64,000 nucleotides of DNA from Aquabacter spiritensis (GTDB taxonomy: Bacteria; Pseudomonadota; Alphaproteobacteria; Rhizobiales; Xanthobacteraceae): the NCBI RefSeq assembly GCF_004346185.1, contig NZ_SMAI01000006.1, positions 186,001 to 250,000 of the forward strand, written 5' to 3'. Each line of letters begins with the position of its first letter. Position 1 is the stretch's first letter. The notes beneath the pieces were generated by a model. The model saw nothing but the letters and a program-made list of their open reading frames with translations. It had not been told where the DNA came from and searched no databases. This document shows, piece by piece, positions 63,180-64,000 of the stretch. Position numbers and translations under genes: made by a program.

Positions 63180-63512
63180 ATGCAGATCAAAACCGAGTTC
63201 CCCTTCACCCTGCCGCTCGGCTATCGCGATGCCGACGGCACCCTTCATCGCACCGGAATCATGCGGCGGGCCACCCCTGCGGACGAAATATTGCCGCTTA
63301 AAGACCATCGCGTTCAAAATGATCCGACTTATTTAATGGTAATTGTTCTCTCGCGTGTCGTCATGAAACTCGGATCGATCGAGTTTGTGAACACGCACAT
63401 CATCGAAAACCTGTTCGCCGCCGATCTCCAGTACCTTCTCGACCTCTACGGCCGCATCAATGCGGACAATTCCGTGGACGGCGGCGCCCCCGGAGCGGCA
63501 GAGCGCGCCTGA
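63180..63512 (+). CDS. Phage-tail-assembly-like protein (contractile injection system type)
   Basis: The start at 63180 follows GGAGGG; an upstream ATG at 63141 has no site. The 110-residue product reads F-T-L-P-L-G-Y near residue 7, D-G-T-L-H-R-T-G near 18, A-T-P-A-D-E-I-L-P-L near 30, and I-E-N-L-F-A-A-D-L-Q-Y-L near 76. This is the pattern of phage-tail assembly-type proteins found in extracellular contractile injection system loci. No sheath, tube or baseplate gene is in the window. It is read from a low-GC gap of its own. Confidence 0.65.
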   Translation: MQIKTEFPFTLPLGYRDADGTLHRTGIMRRATPADEILPLKDHRVQNDPTYLMVIVLSRVVMKLGSIEFVNTHIIENLFAADLQYLLDLYGRINADNSVDGGAPGAAERA

Positions 63513-63629
63513 ACGGCCAACAGCCGCGTCGTCGACGGCGGCCGATCTGCTTCGAACCACGTGCCGCCCCGGCTCTTGCGCAGAAGCTCCCGCCTCCCGG
63601 ATCCGTCGAGGTCGTCTGCCCTGGTCCGG

Positions 63630-64000
63630 TCAGGAGGTGACGCGGACGTCGACCGTCATATCCTGGAACGCCCAGCTGTCGCCGACGAAGCTGCCGGCCA
63701 CCGGGATCGCCTGCCGGATGTCCCGCACCACGGCGACCGGGATCAGGTTGAGCCCGCCGACGCTGCGGTTGGTGGGGTCGAAGGCGATCCAGCCCGCACC
63801 CGGAACGAACACCTCCGCCCAGGCATGGGTGGAGCCGCCGCCCGCGCTGCCCGTCAGCATGTCGTTCGGATTGTAGAGATAGCCCGAGACGATCCGGGCG
63901 CCGAAGCCCAGGCTGCGCGTCGCCTCGGCGAACAGGACCGCGAAGTCCCGGCACGATCCCCAGCCGCGATCGAGGGTCTCGAGCGGACCTTGCGTGCCGT
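63630..64000 (-). CDS. Transglutaminase-like cysteine protease, C-terminal part (5' end outside window)
   Basis: The minus-strand frame is open to the window end, giving about 122 residues. It contains the complete transglutaminase-like triad: W-G-S-C-R-D-F-A (Cys), S-T-H-A-W-A-E-V-F (His) and I-A-F-D-P-T-N (Asp). Bacterial proteins of this group are probable peptidases. The last 45 residues are a C-terminal beta extension. The context beyond the window is unknown. Confidence 0.88.
   Translation of the reverse strand, partial: GTQGPLETLDRGWGSCRDFAVLFAEATRSLGFGARIVSGYLYNPNDMLTGSAGGGSTHAWAEVFVPGAGWIAFDPTNRSVGGLNLIPVAVVRDIRQAIPVAGSFVGDSWAFQDMTVDVRVTS

Overview
This is a 64-kb, very GC-rich chromosomal segment with tightly packed genes and many 4-bp ATGA overlaps. 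Several gene neighbourhoods are typical of Hyphomicrobiales/Rhizobiales (Alphaproteobacteria): trpF-trpB-trpA-accD-folC, lptC-lptA-lptB-rpoN, and hisD-UPF0262-LMW phosphatase-maf-yacG. The first 4.4 kb carries genes linked to tetrahydromethanopterin (H4MPT) and methanofuran-type cofactors, which points to a methylotroph or formaldehyde-oxidising alphaproteobacterium, for example of Beijerinckiaceae/Methylobacteriaceae type. The family-level guess is inference.

Layout. 1-4.4 kb: cofactor genes for H4MPT-linked C1 transfer (a RimK-like ATP-grasp cut by the window edge, a CitG-like protein, a divergent HisA-like TIM barrel, a second ATP-grasp, a hydantoinase/MfnF-like protein and a dihydroneopterin aldolase). 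4.4-7.9 kb: fbp, rpe and an acyl-CoA synthetase. 7.9-14.7 kb: a giant AsmA-like envelope protein, a one-cysteine peroxiredoxin, a Gfo/Idh/MocA oxidoreductase and a zinc metallopeptidase. 14.8-20.4 kb: OsmC, an MhqD-like hydrolase and an MhqO-like dioxygenase (an electrophile or quinone detoxification set), ilvD, an AhpD-like protein and a secreted CVNH protein. 20.6-26.6 kb: a polysaccharide segment with a 1612-residue multidomain methyltransferase/glycosyltransferase interrupted by a C11 homopolymer, then a sugar-nucleotide epimerase. 26.7-31.5 kb: an RNase D-like exonuclease, lptC-lptA-lptB and rpoN. 31.5-40.2 kb: an amino-acid permease, then folC, accD and trp genes with two insertions (a secreted Ntn hydrolase and a small exported protein coupled to trpB).

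40.3-47.1 kb: a minus-strand nitrogen-catabolism block with a large amidase, a three-gene nitrile hydratase whose beta subunit is split in two as in thiocyanate hydrolase, a putrescine-type transaminase and an aldehyde dehydrogenase. 47.3-52.9 kb: housekeeping genes (yacG, maf, LMW phosphatase, UPF0262, hisD, DUF2948, murA). 53.1-60.6 kb: tRNA-Thr(CGU), a small hydrolase and a 2098-residue glycine-rich autotransporter. 60.9-64 kb: a second class-III transaminase coupled to a signal-less solute-binding-like protein, an orphan phage-tail/contractile-injection assembly protein, and the C-terminal part of a transglutaminase-like protease.

The most unusual elements are the C11 tract in the giant glycosyltransferase (possible phase variation), the split nitrile hydratase with a (His-Asp)9 N-terminus, the exported protein inside the trp operon, and the autotransporter with helical inserts in a roughly 20-unit glycine-rich repeat array.
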